64,000 nucleotides of DNA from Fibrobacteria bacterium (GTDB lineage Bacteria > Fibrobacterota > Fibrobacteria > UBA5070), in NCBI GenBank assembly GCA_020633825.1, contig JACKCV010000003.1, positions 186,001 to 250,000 on the forward strand, read 5' to 3'. The notes beneath the pieces were generated by a model. It was given only the letters and a program-made list of their open reading frames with translations, made no database searches and was not told where the DNA came from. The number at the start of each line of letters is the position of its first letter. Position 1 is the first letter of the stretch. The translations under genes and the position numbers were made by a program. This document shows, piece after piece, positions 16,801-25,121 of this stretch.

Positions 16801-17920
16801 ATTGCAGGAGATTGGGTCCCGCGGCCAAGGCCAGGGCGGAATCCAGGACCAAGGACCAGTCATCGACCAGGCCTTTGCGCAAGGTGAGAGCCTTGGACTC
16901 CTGTCCGACGGTCAGGTTGCGCAAATGGCTCGTGGTGGGAGCATCCTTCACCGTCACGGAGGTGATGATGGATTTGATGACACCTTCGAGGCTGTCGGGA
17001 CGGTTCGGGGGTACGACGAATTTCTGACCGAAGGAGAGCGCGGTGATGGTATCCAGATCGGGAGTCGGGTCTTCGGACTTTCCGAGATAGATGCCGTAGA
17101 CCGGAGGTTGCGCATCTCCGCCGATGAGCCGGACCCATTTCGTCCGATCGAAGGGCATTCCGTCGGAGACCAGGATGATGGCCTTGGATCGTCCCGACAC
17201 CGGCACCTCCGAGAGCCAGCGCAAGGCGGAATCGATCGGTGGGGCCCAACTGGTCCCGGAAGCCGCCGAATACATCCCCGTGCTGTCGAGGAGGCCGCCG
17301 AGTCCGGTCTCCGACAAAGGGCGCATGCGGAACTTCTGCTGCACCTTGCTGTTGAAGAAGATCACTCCCGCCTGGCTCGCGGGATCCAGGGAAGCCTGGT
17401 GCCTCAGGGCGACCCGAACCGCCTCGGCACGCATGGAATAGGGATCGTTCGCCTCCATGCACCCGTTCTTCAATTGGCCGCTGGTCAGTTTGGAACGCAG
17501 CTCCACCAGCGTATCCCACCCCGATGCCTCCACTCCGGTCGCCCCGAAGTGGCGCCTGCGGAGAGCCACCGGCGTTCCGGGGACGCCGGCTTCCGCGCAG
17601 TCCGGTATGTACCAGGTCGTGTCGCCGGACGCGCTGGCGTGGAACCCCCAGGCATCCATGCTCGCGGAGTTGTCGATGACATAGACCAGATCGGCGGACA
17701 GGAGGGATCGCTGGGTCGGCGTACACAGGGCCAAACCCTCTTCCCCGATGCGGGTGATGTTGGCGGGAATCCGCAAGGTCCGACCGTCCAGCCCCTCGGG
17801 GTCGATGCACGCTCCGGGAGCGTGGTCGGCCATGTCGAGGTCGCAACGAACCGCCGCCCCCGAAGGAGCGGAGAATCCGAGGGCGAGGGTCCACAAGAGG
17901 TGCGCGATTCTTGGAGCCAT
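13811..17920 (-). CDS. Giant secreted VWA-domain protein, paralogue 2
   Basis: This 1369-residue protein is a full-length paralogue of the next gene, separated from it by 150 bp, and clearly arose by tandem duplication. The two share residue-level landmarks: RCDL near residue 26, TRIGEEGLALC at 57, and the metal site DNSASM at exactly the same positions (D83, S85, S87). AIILVSDGMPFD, GQKFVVPPNRPDSLEGVI and WCHPRDARDCAEGSLEV also correspond. The repeated modules with FxDPVYGDT and the C-terminal VLVYLYDNLGIGVSQWEG / GIYLMRTVLIAMDGTLLENK region follow the same order. TAGGTT lies 6 nt before the ATG at 17920, so each paralogue has its own start signal. Function is unknown. Confidence 0.85.
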   Translation of the reverse strand: MAPRIAHLLWTLALGFSAPSGAAVRCDLDMADHAPGACIDPEGLDGRTLRIPANITRIGEEGLALCTPTQRSLLSADLVYVIDNSASMDAWGFHASASGDTTWYIPDCAEAGVPGTPVALRRRHFGATGVEASGWDTLVELRSKLTSGQLKNGCMEANDPYSMRAEAVRVALRHQASLDPASQAGVIFFNSKVQQKFRMRPLSETGLGGLLDSTGMYSAASGTSWAPPIDSALRWLSEVPVSGRSKAIILVSDGMPFDRTKWVRLIGGDAQPPVYGIYLGKSEDPTPDLDTITALSFGQKFVVPPNRPDSLEGVIKSIITSVTVKDAPTTSHLRNLTVGQESKALTLRKGLVDDWSLVLDSALALAAGPNLLQWITGYRTTSGAVLDTSTFLLDVASESLPLGNSPLPATPFAGECFEASRLEFLGPDSVPVPSVTEAVARVGVSLVPSGKAPLPLGVQIVSGAGDAERQSLGSFDVFSPGRWGRFSALAVARVTPPIPSNAVFEVRSGIDTLRGAWCHPRDARDCAEGSLEVLAQRDAALRWIPGTTTGPRGSLLLEAILPGQIGTFVEATIHRRGALLARLRLTRVQDSLFRADVPFAQGPRLAGGDSLALPLPPTLEPDSLVAYLVWGLLGDTLSDVARIVRTPPMLRLDWTGSRAEIQVTLDGGSPDPRGERPVQLTASGRSLRVVLDSLGREVVDASTLATGGRGLSVMVRGMFLDPVFGDTVWDSVAVPVPRMSLQYTIRNAVGPTGTLELHADLPGATEPSVRVGLVRRGGVVGFVDLARAPDSSYRGSFFFRQGPARPLGDSLWLPGPDPKLPDSIAAFLVLRATGDTLRDTALVHRPPSSLTLRSDGASGVHLAVQGGQSDGFGRRVAVVFVVSPTSVDLDSTGQGRIDLLDQLVRVASNQARVRAVFVDPVYGDTLRDSLNLAVPTRSIRFSASSVAGPRGSLRIVVQDPFETSLELGVVLVHGRDSFPMVLLRGVSGTFEGEIPFSQLPQVDGDTLALGRPRAGIDSLFAWLPVRQAQPALFDRSTILRPTLMLNFTPVPGKPHAVAMHLEGGNADPTGTAEVAFESPPGQPKNSLRAQGDLTWSGERDLGPFLEESLDSVTVRGRFVDPVYGDTAWAVLRIPSPWFPSRLEVSPLKIDPRDQDSVWVRVWDKDPDSLVPGTVRVTVGTEVLELRETGRHTGEYVLRTSADRLDPRWGNHAPRDPWRMEVEYIDPDHRQDRSTAWVVLEFDVPLPDLQPRETLIPAVDRSGKGGTVLQVRKPDAQGHFPRGSQGVEMEIWETSRVLVYLYDNLGIGVSQWEGRLKPRSADSSQVYRIVWNGLDAHGAPAPPGIYLMRTVLIAMDGTLLENKVYTLGRR

Positions 17921-17926
17921 GCAGTG

Positions 17927-17932
17927 AACCTA
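17927..17932 (-). promoter_or_regulatory. -10 hexamer TAGGTT before VWA paralogue 2
   Basis: TAGGTT on the minus strand is followed by a 6-nt spacer (CACTGC) and the ATG at 17920. Confidence 0.5.
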
Positions 17933-18040
17933 GAGCATTTCAGAGGCGCTTGCGAGGAGATTTCAAACTCGTCCTTGCGGAAAACGCATCCCGTGTGGAC
18001 ATGGTTTTCAACACGTATCGTCTGGGACGGGCCCTTGGAG

Positions 18041-18706
18041 TCAGGATTTGCGGCGCACGTACAATTCCGCGAGCGCTTCCCGAAAACTGGTGGGCACCGT
18101 CTTGCGGTCGAAGTCCAGTCCCATCCCGGGCAAGTGGGGCCCCTGGTCCCAGGAGTGCGACCAGGTGACCATGGCCCGCAGCCCTTGGGTCGGTTCGGCC
18201 AGATCGATGATTTCGACCTCCAGCTCGCTGGCGATGGGCACGATGTCCATGGCCAGGAGGAACAAGCCCGAGATGGATGCGTTCGAACAATTTCCCTTGA
18301 GCCAGGTCTTCTGGCCGAGGATCCGATACCGCACGCGGGAGGTCAGAGGGACTCGCACGAAACGACGGATGTACTTGGGGTGCCTCCAGGAGGGATCCCG
18401 ACCGGCGATCTCATCGAGCGCGTTCTGCAAGGGAAGCCGCTTGAACGGAGCCTGGCACATCGCGGTCCACACCCCGGCTTCCGACTGGGTGCATCGAAGG
18501 ATGGGCAGGTCGATCCCCAACTCGTACAGGGGCGCGGTCTCCGAAACCCCCGCGTGCAGGGTGGTGGCCATGTCCATCAGGACCGCTCGTCCGGGATCGG
18601 AGACGCACGAACGAACCGCCTCCCCGACCGAGTGGTGCACTCTCAGACGCAAAACGGAATTTCCCACCACCTCCTCGTACAGCCCCGCCCGTTCCGGCGT
18701 GACCAC
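18041..18706 (-). CDS. PilZ-domain protein with receiver-like N-terminus
   Basis: This 221-residue protein carries a PilZ domain in its C-terminal half. RRFVR (RxxxR) near residue 110 and NASISG (N/DxSxxG) near residue 140 are the two c-di-GMP-binding motifs, followed by ELEVEIIDL. The N-terminal 90 residues (RLRVHHSVGEAVRSCV, AVLMDMATTL, DLPILRCTQS) have the alternating pattern of a response-regulator receiver fold but lack a clear phosphoacceptor aspartate site; this part is inference. It lies 25 bp after gyrA on the same strand, so it is probably the last gene of surE-gyrA-pilZ. Confidence 0.75.
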   Translation of the reverse strand: MVTPERAGLYEEVVGNSVLRLRVHHSVGEAVRSCVSDPGRAVLMDMATTLHAGVSETAPLYELGIDLPILRCTQSEAGVWTAMCQAPFKRLPLQNALDEIAGRDPSWRHPKYIRRFVRVPLTSRVRYRILGQKTWLKGNCSNASISGLFLLAMDIVPIASELEVEIIDLAEPTQGLRAMVTWSHSWDQGPHLPGMGLDFDRKTVPTSFREALAELYVRRKS

Positions 18707-18731
18707 GAGGTGGACATGGGATCGTGACGGA

Positions 18732-21362
18732 TCATCCTTCAGGTGCGACCTCGTCGGTTTCGGAATTCTGGGATGGATTCAGGTCGGAGACCTCGGCGTC
18801 GTCGGAAGGTTCGATGGCCACCGAGTCCTCGGCCGAGCCATCGAAGCTCGAAAGCCCTCCGGGCTCGGGGAGGATCTCCTCCTCCTGCTCTCCGACCACG
18901 TGGGCGACGTCCTGGACCACATCCCCTTCGTCCAGGCGGATCACGATGACCCCCATGGAATCGCGGCCGGTCTGCCGGATATCCTGGGTTCCGGTGCGGA
19001 TGACCATGCCCCCCTTGGTGATGGCCATGACCTCGTCGTCGGGGTTCACGGAAATGAGGCACACCGCGGGTCCGTTCTTTTCGGCCACGCGCACGTTGAT
19101 GATTCCCTTGCCGCCGCGGTTGGTGACACGGTACTCGGCGGGGTCGGTCTGTTTCCCGAACCCCTTCTCGGTGATGGTGAGCAACTTGGCTCCCTCCTGG
19201 ACCTTGACCATGCCGATCACTTGATCGGAGGAATCCAGGGAGATGCCGCGCACACCGCGGGTCCCGCGGCCGAGGTCGCGGAACGCCGAGAGCGGGAAGC
19301 GGATGGCCTGGCCCATGCGGGTCGCCAGCACGAAATCGGGATCGCCTTCCACCAGCAGGGTGGAAACCAATTCGTCGCCTTCGTCGAGGGCGATGCCGAT
19401 CAATCCCTCGCGTCGCATGTTGCGGAAGGAATCGAGACGCATGCGGTTGATGGTACCATTGCGCGTGGCGAAGACGATCCGTCCCTCGCCGCCGAACCCG
19501 CGGACGGGAACCACGGACTTGACCTTCTCCCCGGCGTCCTTGCGCATTTCCAGGAGGTTCGCGATGTGCGTTCCCTGGGCGGTGCGGGCCACGTTGGGCA
19601 GATCCCACACGCGCAAGGCGTAGGCGCGTCCGAGGGTCGTGAAGAACAGCAGATGCGCGTGGGCGGTCGCCACGAAGATCTGGTCGACGAAGTCCTCGCC
19701 CTTCAGACCCGCGCCGGTGACGCCCTTGCCTCCCCGGCCCTGGGCACGGTACTCGGAAAGCGGCTGCCGCTTGATGTATCCGCCGTGGGTGACCGTCACC
19801 ACCATGGATTCGTCGGCGATGAGGTCCTCCATCGAAACTTCGTCGGAAGCATCGATGATTTCGGTTCGACGATCATCCCCGATTTCTTCGGCGACCTTCG
19901 CCAGTTCCTCGCCGACGATCTGTTCGCGCAGCTTGCGGTCGGCGATCACGCTTTCGAGGTAGGCGATGCGCACCAGGAGCTCGTTGTACTCGTTCTGGAT
20001 CTTCTCGCGCTCCAGACCGACCAGGCGGCGGAGCTGCAGTTCGAGGATGGCCTGGGCCTGGACCTCGCTGAAGGCGAACTGCTCCATCAGGGACGACTTG
20101 GCCACCTCGGTGGTCGGAGAGTTGCGGATGATCCGGATGACTTCGTCGAGGTGATCGAGAGCCTTCAGGTATCCTTCCAGGATATGGGCGCGATCCTTCG
20201 CCTTGCGAAGATCGTGGACCGCCCGACGACGCACCACTTCGAGCCGGTGGTCGAGGTAGTGGACCAGCAGCTCCTTCGTATTGAGGACCTTGGGCTTGCC
20301 TTCGACCAGGGCCAGGTTGATCACATGGAAGGGATCCTGGAGCTGGGTCTTCTTGAACAGGTGGTTCAGGACGATGTCCGGATGGGCGTCCCGCTTGCAT
20401 TCCACCACGATCCGCATGCCGTCGCGATCGGATTCGTCGCGAAGGTCGGCGATCCCGTCGATGGCCTTGTCCCGCACCAGTTCGGCGATCTTCTCGAGAA
20501 GTCGGGACTTGTTCACCATGTAGGGGATCTCGGTGAAGACGATTCCCTGCCGGGTCCCGAATTCCTCGAAATGGTGGCGCGCGCGCACCACGACGCGGCC
20601 ACGACCGGTCAACATCGCATCGCGCAGCCCCAGGCGACCGTAGATGATGCCTCCGGTCGGGAAGTCCGGTCCCTTGATGTACTGCAACATGGCTTCCGGA
20701 GGAAGCTCCGGATCGAGGAGCAAGGCCTGGCAGGCGGCGACCGTCTCGCGCAGGTTGTGGGGGGGCATGTTGGTCGCCATGCCCACCGCGATCCCGGTGG
20801 TCCCGTTCACGACGAGGTTCGGGAAGGCAGCGGGGAGCACCGAAGGCTCCTGGAGGGAATCGTCGTAGTTCGGCTGGAAGTCGACGGTTTCCTTCTCGAG
20901 ATCGGCCAGCATCAATTCCGCTTCCCGACGCATGCGCGCTTCCGTGTAACGCATGGCTGCCGGGGAATCGCCGTCGACGGAACCGAAGTTGCCCTGTCCC
21001 ATCACAAGCATGTAGCGGAGCGAAAAGTCCTGGGCCATGCGCACCAGGGAGTCGTAGACCGCCGTGTCGCCGTGGGGATGGTACTTGCCGATCACGTCGC
21101 CCACGATACGAGCGGATTTCTTGTAGGGCTTGTCGTGGTTGAGGGACAACTCGTCCATCGCGAAGAGGACGCGACGGTGCACGGGTTTCAGACCGTCCCG
21201 GACATCGGGGAGGGCGCGAGCGACGATCACGCTCATGGAGTAGCGCAGGTAGCTGCTCGAGAGCTCCTTGTCGATGGCGACTGGAAGCACCCGCCCGTGC
21301 ACCTGCAAGGCTTCACTCTCTGCGTCGGAGGGGATGTCTGGGGGCAAGGTGTCGTCGGTCAT
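18732..21362 (-). CDS. gyrA: DNA gyrase subunit A
   Basis: This is the 876-residue breakage-reunion subunit of DNA gyrase. The catalytic tyrosine is Y139 in AAMRYTEARM. The quinolone-resistance region reads HPHGDTAVYDSLVRMAQ; the residue equivalent to E. coli Ser83 is threonine (T100), and Asp87 is kept (D104). The C-terminal beta-pinwheel contains a GyrA box of the form QGRGGKG, where the second position is usually R, supporting gyrase rather than topoisomerase IV. An acidic tail (EEEILPEPGG to the end) follows. The start overlaps the surE stop as ATGA, so gyrA expression depends on surE translation, an uncommon arrangement. No gyrB is in the window. Confidence 0.97.
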   Translation of the reverse strand: MTDDTLPPDIPSDAESEALQVHGRVLPVAIDKELSSSYLRYSMSVIVARALPDVRDGLKPVHRRVLFAMDELSLNHDKPYKKSARIVGDVIGKYHPHGDTAVYDSLVRMAQDFSLRYMLVMGQGNFGSVDGDSPAAMRYTEARMRREAELMLADLEKETVDFQPNYDDSLQEPSVLPAAFPNLVVNGTTGIAVGMATNMPPHNLRETVAACQALLLDPELPPEAMLQYIKGPDFPTGGIIYGRLGLRDAMLTGRGRVVVRARHHFEEFGTRQGIVFTEIPYMVNKSRLLEKIAELVRDKAIDGIADLRDESDRDGMRIVVECKRDAHPDIVLNHLFKKTQLQDPFHVINLALVEGKPKVLNTKELLVHYLDHRLEVVRRRAVHDLRKAKDRAHILEGYLKALDHLDEVIRIIRNSPTTEVAKSSLMEQFAFSEVQAQAILELQLRRLVGLEREKIQNEYNELLVRIAYLESVIADRKLREQIVGEELAKVAEEIGDDRRTEIIDASDEVSMEDLIADESMVVTVTHGGYIKRQPLSEYRAQGRGGKGVTGAGLKGEDFVDQIFVATAHAHLLFFTTLGRAYALRVWDLPNVARTAQGTHIANLLEMRKDAGEKVKSVVPVRGFGGEGRIVFATRNGTINRMRLDSFRNMRREGLIGIALDEGDELVSTLLVEGDPDFVLATRMGQAIRFPLSAFRDLGRGTRGVRGISLDSSDQVIGMVKVQEGAKLLTITEKGFGKQTDPAEYRVTNRGGKGIINVRVAEKNGPAVCLISVNPDDEVMAITKGGMVIRTGTQDIRQTGRDSMGVIVIRLDEGDVVQDVAHVVGEQEEEILPEPGGLSSFDGSAEDSVAIEPSDDAEVSDLNPSQNSETDEVAPEG

Positions 21363-22108
21363 GGAGCGTCCTGTACGAAGGCGGTGGGTGGCTTCCAGGC
21401 CACCCGGTTCAGAAGATCATGGTCGGTGGCATCGACACGGTGGGGCACCATCGTGGGATGTCCGCGGCGCAACCAGTCGTCGTCGGAGTCCGGCGCGATG
21501 GCCTCGGGAGGCTTGAAGCCTTCGAGCTGCCAGAAGCCATCCGCGGCCGGTTTGTACTCGTCCCGGAACATCGCCGAGGCTCCGGCGCACAGCCGGGGTG
21601 TTCCCCAGGAGGCCGGGGCATGGGAGGGGAAGTTGATGTTCCAGAAGGTCCCCAGGGGCGTCGGGGGGGGATCCAGCAGGAGATGGGTCACCCATCGGGC
21701 GATCGCCCGGTAGTGTCCGTCCTGCATGCCCAAGGTGGAGAGTGCGAAAGCCGGAAGCCCCCAAAGGGCCGCTTCGCGCGCGCATGCGACGGTGCCGGAA
21801 TAGGGAGCGCACACGCCGGCATTCTCCCCGGGATTGATGCCGGCCAGCACCACGTCGGGTTTTTCTCGGGTGCAGATCGCGTACTTCACCGCATCGGCGG
21901 GGAAGCCGTCGACCACCAGCACCGTGGCTCCGTGGAGCTCGGTTTCACGCACCTCGATGGGTCGGGTGAAGGTGAATCCGTGCCCCGTTCCCGAACACTG
22001 CCGGGAGGGAACCGCCACCGTCACGTCGTGGTTCCGCACGAGCGACTCCACCAGCGCGTGGAGGGCGGGGCTATCCAGTCCATCGTCGTTGGAAACGAGG
22101 ATCCTCAT
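21359..22108 (-). CDS. surE: 5'/3'-nucleotidase SurE
   Basis: This 249-residue metal-dependent nucleoside monophosphatase has the family signature MRILVSNDDGLDSPAL at the N-terminus, where the paired aspartates bind metal. PSRQCSGTGHGFTFTRPI, GFPADAVKYAI, VVLAGINPGENAG and SGTVACAREAAL are further SurE landmarks. The ATG at 22108 is fixed by this motif; it has no ribosome binding site of its own but overlaps the stop of a 13-codon upstream reading frame as ATGA. Downstream it overlaps gyrA as ATGA. The role in survival and nucleotide homeostasis is known for the family; the coupling to gyrase is specific to this locus. Confidence 0.95.
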   Translation of the reverse strand: MRILVSNDDGLDSPALHALVESLVRNHDVTVAVPSRQCSGTGHGFTFTRPIEVRETELHGATVLVVDGFPADAVKYAICTREKPDVVLAGINPGENAGVCAPYSGTVACAREAALWGLPAFALSTLGMQDGHYRAIARWVTHLLLDPPPTPLGTFWNINFPSHAPASWGTPRLCAGASAMFRDEYKPAADGFWQLEGFKPPEAIAPDSDDDWLRRGHPTMVPHRVDATDHDLLNRVAWKPPTAFVQDAP

Positions 22109-22146
22109 CGGGTGGACTGCTGGAATTGGTGCAACTGGGCCATCAT
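22105..22146 (-). CDS. Short upstream reading frame overlapping surE start
   Basis: The frame MMAQLHQFQQSTR (13 codons) begins at ATG 22146 and ends with a TGA that overlaps the surE ATG. A TACCTT hexamer lies 12 nt before its first ATG. SurE has no Shine-Dalgarno sequence, so termination and re-initiation from this frame could supply surE ribosomes. The peptide is rich in Q and has no run of one regulatory amino acid, so it does not look like a classical attenuator. It may be real or chance; a 4-nt overlap matching that of nearly every operon junction here favours real. Confidence 0.4.
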   Translation of the reverse strand: MMAQLHQFQQSTR

Positions 22147-22158
22147 GGAAGGAATGGA

Positions 22159-22164
22159 AAGGTA
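22159..22164 (-). promoter_or_regulatory. -10 hexamer TACCTT of the surE-gyrA-pilZ operon
   Basis: TACCTT on the minus strand lies 12 nt upstream of the short reading frame and 50 nt upstream of surE. It is the same hexamer as in front of the ZapB-like, cinA and pfkB-like genes. Confidence 0.4.
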
Positions 22165-22273
22165 GTTTCGCGCGAGCCACCCCCGGGGCACCACCGGACC
22201 AGCCGCCTCTTCCCCCGGTGGGGGCCCACCAACTCGCCGTCCCGACCTTCCTCCCGGGATCGCTTCCTGCGGT

Positions 22274-23524
22274 TCAGGGAATCTCCAAGAAGGGGGCCCC
22301 TCCTCGGAAATCGTCGTCGAACACCACCACCAGCGATCCATCCGCCATGCGCACCAGTCCTTCGGCCTTGGGGGCGGCCTCCTTGCGCTCCGCGGCGACA
22401 TCCGCTTTCCACAGGGTCTTTCGGACGGGCTGGATGCCCTTCAGGGCCAGTTGGTCGGTCGCAACGCCCATTTCCTCCGGAGTTTGCCCGCCGAACGCCG
22501 TACCCCCGGGATCGAACGCTCCCAAATCCGTGGCTTCCGAAAGATCGATCTTCCACAGGTCCACCCTGCCGGAATTCCCATGCTTGCCTTTCCGGACCTC
22601 CATCACCACGAGTTGCCCATCGGGCAAGGAGAGGCAGTCTCCGATCCGCCCCTTCCCCAGCCCCGGGGTATCTTCCACCAGATAGGCGTACTGCCTCACG
22701 CCCCCTTCCCGGTCGGGATCCAGGACCACCAGACGGACCAAACGACTCCGCTTGGCGACCACCTCGGGATCGAGGGTGGCAGCATGCGCGAGGGAACCCT
22801 GCAACGCCAGGAGGAGTCGGCCGTCCCCGGTTCGAGCGATCCCTTCGAATCCCTTGTTCCCCCGTCGCGTTCGCAGGACCTCGGGCAATCCGCGCCCCGG
22901 GCCCAGGATGCGATCGATGACCCATTCCCCGGGCGATCCGGAGCGCGCATGGACCAGTCGCGGTCCATATTCGTCCACCAGCCATAGACCTCCCCGGCCG
23001 TCGGTGGTCAACCCTTCGAAATCGAACCCGGCGGAGTCGGCGACCACGGGAACCCACCGCCCCTCGACCAGCCCGAAGGCACGTTCGGTGGACTGGGCCC
23101 AAACCGGGGAAATCCCCGTCGTCCAGGCTCCCTGGTCCAAGCGGAGGGAATCGGTCGCGACCAGGAGCAGATGACCAGGCCCGGATCTGCGGATCCGGAG
23201 AATCTTCTGGTGATAGGCGATGGATTCGAGGAAAACCTTCCCATCCGCGGTTTGGTTGGGCCCACGATCCGTCACCACCAGGAACGAATGCCCCGTGGAA
23301 TCGCGAGGGTCGAGCACAGCTCCGGAAAACCCGCCCTCGGAGGACGCGACCATCCCGCGCCCTCTCTGCGGCGCGGACTGGATCGGCAGTAGAAATCCTC
23401 CAACCAGGAGAATGGCCGCTCCCCCGGCGATCCAGGAGCCATGGAAAGCGGAAGGAACGCCTCGACGAGAGGGCGTTCCCCGGCCGGATGCGAACCCGAG
23501 GCTTCCGTCCAGGATCCGCCCCAC
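22274..23524 (-). CDS. Esterase-like / phytase-like beta-propeller protein
   Basis: This 416-residue exported protein has an N-terminal membrane segment (residues 32-50, AGGAAILLVGGFLLPIQ) and a body matching the esterase-like activity of phytase family (PF13449-type). Landmarks are GHSFLVVTDRGPNQ, FDFEGLTTDGRGGLWLVDEY, NKGFEGIARTGDGRLLLALQ, IGDCLSLPDGQLVVME and EGLVRMADGSLVVVFDDDF. No in-frame ATG precedes the membrane segment. A GTG at 23524, 11 bp after the CotH stop and preceded by GAGG at 6 nt, is the best start. The paired acidic residues bind calcium in the family. It is the last gene of the envelope cluster. Confidence 0.72.
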   Translation of the reverse strand: MGRILDGSLGFASGRGTPSRRGVPSAFHGSWIAGGAAILLVGGFLLPIQSAPQRGRGMVASSEGGFSGAVLDPRDSTGHSFLVVTDRGPNQTADGKVFLESIAYHQKILRIRRSGPGHLLLVATDSLRLDQGAWTTGISPVWAQSTERAFGLVEGRWVPVVADSAGFDFEGLTTDGRGGLWLVDEYGPRLVHARSGSPGEWVIDRILGPGRGLPEVLRTRRGNKGFEGIARTGDGRLLLALQGSLAHAATLDPEVVAKRSRLVRLVVLDPDREGGVRQYAYLVEDTPGLGKGRIGDCLSLPDGQLVVMEVRKGKHGNSGRVDLWKIDLSEATDLGAFDPGGTAFGGQTPEEMGVATDQLALKGIQPVRKTLWKADVAAERKEAAPKAEGLVRMADGSLVVVFDDDFRGGAPFLEIP

Positions 23525-23535
23525 CGGAGCCCTCG

Positions 23536-24888
23536 TCAGAGGCTCACCGGGCACGCATGGGCTGCCAGGGAGGAATCCACGATCGCCGGACGGGATTTCG
23601 CGAAGGCCAACAACAACGCCTTGGAGGTCTCCGCAGCCGCCAAACCGTCGAGGAGATGGCCTTGTTGGGCGATGCGCGCCGACAGGACCGCCGTCGAAAG
23701 GGGGCCGCCGGGGGCCACCAGCGCGGCGGAGCGAGCGGTGAAGTCCCTGCAGAGGACGGAATCCGCGAGCACTTTGCCGATAAGGGGCCAATCGGTCGTC
23801 GCTCCCGGGTGCCAGACACTCTTGTACAACCCACCGGACAAGGGGAAGGTCTTGTCCATGTCGAGGGCCACCCAGTGCAACGGCCCTCCCTTGGCGTACA
23901 ACCCCCAGTTCTCCGCATCGTCTCCGTAGCTTCCATGCTCCCCGAGAACCGAGGTCACGGAAAGCCATTCCAGGAACCCGTCCAGATCGAACGTCGCGCG
24001 CAAACCGCTCCGCCAGGAGGCGGGATCCGTGGTTCTCGAGGAGGAGTTCAGTGCCGCCAGGAACTGGAGGACATCCGTGTGGGTGCCATCGTTGTCTCCA
24101 GCTTTGAACTCATCCCGGACGTAGTCGCCGAGAATGGAGGACGGTTCGTACCAATTCCCGGAGGAGGATCCGAAATGACGATCCAGGAGCGGGGATCCGG
24201 GCTCCTCGCGGAGCGTGTAGACCCCGAGGTCGAGGGTATCCGCCCCGCGTGCGATCCGGAGATCCACCAGGGTTCCGGCCAGGACGGCCACACCGCGTTC
24301 ACGCAGGATCGCCCCCGCCAACTGGTGGCGCAGCAGGGTCGTGTCGCCTTCGACGCTCTCCAATCGCAACTTCTTGAACCCGTAGAACCTCTGGTTGTCG
24401 ATGGTGGGGAATTCCCCCTCCCACTTGTCCATGGTGATCCGGAACGGATACCGTCGATTCCCCTTCTTCCAGGCATCCGCGAGGTCCGAGTTCGAACGCA
24501 TCCGGAACCCGACGTGCTTCCATTCCCGGCCATCGGCCAGGAGCGTCGCCTGGTGCCATTCGGAGACATCGGGGAACCCGTCGAGCCCACTCCCCGTGCA
24601 GGTGGGCAGGATCGCGGCCCCGGTTCCGCACGCTTCGGTCAGGGCCTGCTCCATGTGCATCCACGTGGAGTCCGGCATGGACAGGACCATGCGCCTCCGC
24701 GCGGCGGAAGGGAAGGCGTGGAGAGTGTCCGGATCCACGTTTCCGTGGGAGGATTCCTCCCATTCCCCGCCCCGCTCGATTCCTTGGGGCGGCGGGTCCT
24801 CGACGTTGGTCGAACTTCCGCATCCGACGAGGAAGGCCAGGGAGGATGCCATGGCGACGAGACGACCCAGATTCTCCCTGCGATTCAT
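23536..24888 (-). CDS. CotH-kinase family lipoprotein, copy 1
   Basis: This 450-residue predicted lipoprotein has the lipobox LVGCG at about residues 20-24. The body belongs to the CotH kinase fold: FRMRSNSDLADAWKKGNRRY, KWEGEFPTIDNQRFYGFKKL, EVVAVLAG-type strand, DLGVYTLREEPGSPLLDRHF (substrate/ATP lobe), then HGSYGDDAENWGLYAKGG and LHWVALDMDKTF with the catalytic-site aspartates (DMDKTFPL). CotH proteins are atypical protein kinases first known from Bacillus spore coats; this organism is not an endospore former by any sign here. The ATG at 24888 is chosen because AGGG lies 9 nt upstream, whereas the ATG at 24897 abuts it. Confidence 0.82.
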   Translation of the reverse strand: MNRRENLGRLVAMASSLAFLVGCGSSTNVEDPPPQGIERGGEWEESSHGNVDPDTLHAFPSAARRRMVLSMPDSTWMHMEQALTEACGTGAAILPTCTGSGLDGFPDVSEWHQATLLADGREWKHVGFRMRSNSDLADAWKKGNRRYPFRITMDKWEGEFPTIDNQRFYGFKKLRLESVEGDTTLLRHQLAGAILRERGVAVLAGTLVDLRIARGADTLDLGVYTLREEPGSPLLDRHFGSSSGNWYEPSSILGDYVRDEFKAGDNDGTHTDVLQFLAALNSSSRTTDPASWRSGLRATFDLDGFLEWLSVTSVLGEHGSYGDDAENWGLYAKGGPLHWVALDMDKTFPLSGGLYKSVWHPGATTDWPLIGKVLADSVLCRDFTARSAALVAPGGPLSTAVLSARIAQQGHLLDGLAAAETSKALLLAFAKSRPAIVDSSLAAHACPVSL

Positions 24889-24961
24889 GTAGTGCATCCC
24901 TGACTTGCTCCTTCGGTCATCCATTGTTTTCCCCGTGTGGCTCCCATCGACACTCGCCGCA

Positions 24962-25051
24962 GCGTTGCCGAACCGAGGCAACGCTCCCTCCCCGGGGGGG
25001 TCCTCGGCTCTCCGGTCGCGCCGGAATTCCAACAAGATGCGTCGGAGAGCC
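24962..25051. repeat. Two inverted repeats in the 233-bp intergenic region
   Basis: GCGTTGCC (24962-24969) pairs with GGCAACGC (24977-24984) with a 7-nt loop. GGCTCTCCG (25006-25014) pairs with CGGAGAGCC (25043-25051) with a 28-nt loop. They separate the SUMF1-like gene from the CotH gene downstream. No T-run follows on the minus strand, so they may be mRNA processing or stability structures rather than a terminator. Confidence 0.6.
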
Positions 25052-25121
25052 GCCGTGCGCTGGCCGTTCGAGGTGGGACCAGCAGAGCCCACCGGAATCC
25101 ACACCTGCGCGGAAGGAAGGA

